A DNA stretch of 51,233 bases from Flavobacteriaceae bacterium (GTDB taxonomy: Bacteria; Bacteroidota; Bacteroidia; Flavobacteriales; Flavobacteriaceae): contig JAKMEK010000095.1 of NCBI GenBank assembly GCA_022425945.1, positions 1 through 51,233 of the forward strand, read 5' to 3'. A program made the translations under genes and the position numbers. Each line of letters opens with the position of its first letter. Within the stretch, counting starts at the first letter, position 1. The notes under the pieces were generated by a model, which had not been told where the DNA came from, did no database searches, and was given only the letters and a program-made list of their open reading frames with translations. Positions 50,920 through 51,233 of this stretch are shown piece after piece.

Positions 50920-51233
50920 ATGAAAAACCTGTTGGGGTTAATGTTACTCCTTTCACAAGTTTCTTTAGCGCAAAATCATTTTTATGGTGTTTTATTAGAT
51001 GCACATACACAGGAAAAAATTCCTTTTGGACATTTTAATTATGATGCTAACAAAGGCTTTATTTCGAACGATAAAGGAGATTTTGGAGAGGCATCACTTC
51101 CTATGGGATGGGTGCAGATGGCAAATGGCGACTTAAATTCATCAACTACAAAACCGGTTTTAAACGAAAAAATAGCAATAAAAAATTCTACCTCAACACC
51201 ACCTATTTTGCTACTCAACACCTCAATGAAACT
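50920..51233 (+). CDS. Exported protein with carboxypeptidase-regulatory-like N-terminus (truncated by the window end, possible frameshift)
   Basis: ATG 50920 opens with a clear signal peptide (MKNLLGLMLLLSQVSLAQ), then FYGVLLDAHTQEKIPFGHF and KGFISNDKGDF, which resemble the CarboxypepD_reg-like domain at the start of many Bacteroidota outer-membrane proteins. After the T run at 51081-51084 the frame continues open to the window end but looks poor. The frame shifted by one (adding one T) reads GADGKWRLKFINYKTGFKRK and then FYLNTTYFATQHLNET, which looks like real beta-rich protein. The gene is cut off by the window edge, so its type cannot be settled. Confidence 0.6.
   Translation, partial: MKNLLGLMLLLSQVSLAQNHFYGVLLDAHTQEKIPFGHFNYDANKGFISNDKGDFGEASLPMGWVQMANGDLNSSTTKPVLNEKIAIKNSTSTPPILLLNTSMK

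Overview
The window reads as a compact chromosomal segment of a member of the Bacteroidota, most likely a marine Flavobacteriaceae. The evidence is an almost gap-free layout, few Shine-Dalgarno sites, promoters of the Bacteroidetes type (TTTG, about 19 nt, TAnnTTTG), a Na+-pumping NADH:quinone reductase operon, a GldA gliding ATPase, a DUF5103 type IX secretion plug-like protein, and a DAHP synthase/chorismate mutase fusion. No rRNA, tRNA, CRISPR array or complete insertion sequence was seen.

Layout. 1-288 holds no convincing gene, but it is rich in hairpins and carries an IS-like terminus. It leads into an AT-rich orphan gene (289-738). 758-16386 holds housekeeping genes: a UDG-family protein, ribosomal protein THX (36 codons), yaaA, rluD, a PASTA protein, ddl, coaD, a Nudix hydrolase divergent from pyrE, birA, rsfS-ftsH-LUD-cdsA-psd, valS, a DUF1573 protein and a PDZ aspartyl protease. 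16518-23885 holds an aminotransferase, murB, dtd-rsgA, gpmI, a lipoprotein with a monothiol thioredoxin fold, map and a methyltransferase. 23888-25746 is a collagen-like, repeat-bearing surface or tail-fibre-like protein broken by a one-base frameshift. 25833-33169 is nqrABCDEF followed, behind a terminator, by a small conserved gene and apbE, the enzyme that flavinylates Nqr subunits. 33339-41776 holds the T9SS plug-like protein, apaG, pruA, rsmG, a fatty acid desaturase, an aspartate aminotransferase, a DEAD-box helicase and a DUF975-type membrane protein. 41840-45757 is an aromatic amino acid operon. 46032 to the end holds an amidase lipoprotein, a sterol desaturase fused to two CDGSH motifs, a short-chain dehydrogenase, gldA, a GNAT acetyltransferase and a truncated exported protein.

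The best find is the leader of the aromatic operon (pheA, aminotransferase, tyrA, DAHP synthase/chorismate mutase, all on the minus strand). A strong promoter (45909-45939) is followed by a 22-codon leader ORF (45822-45890) with the codon run Phe-Phe-Tyr-Phe-Phe. Three mutually exclusive hairpins follow, ending in an intrinsic terminator with nine U residues (45768-45800) just before pheA. This has every part of a ribosome-mediated attenuator, here sensing both phenylalanine and tyrosine, in a phylum where transcription-translation coupling is little studied.

Other points of interest are a NqrB flavinylation motif reading SGET instead of SGAT, divergent start codons only 6 bp apart at the Nudix/pyrE pair, two frameshifts each repaired by adding one T to a T run, convergent genes that share palindromic stop codons (CTAG, TTAA), and a terminator that separates apbE from the nqr genes it serves.
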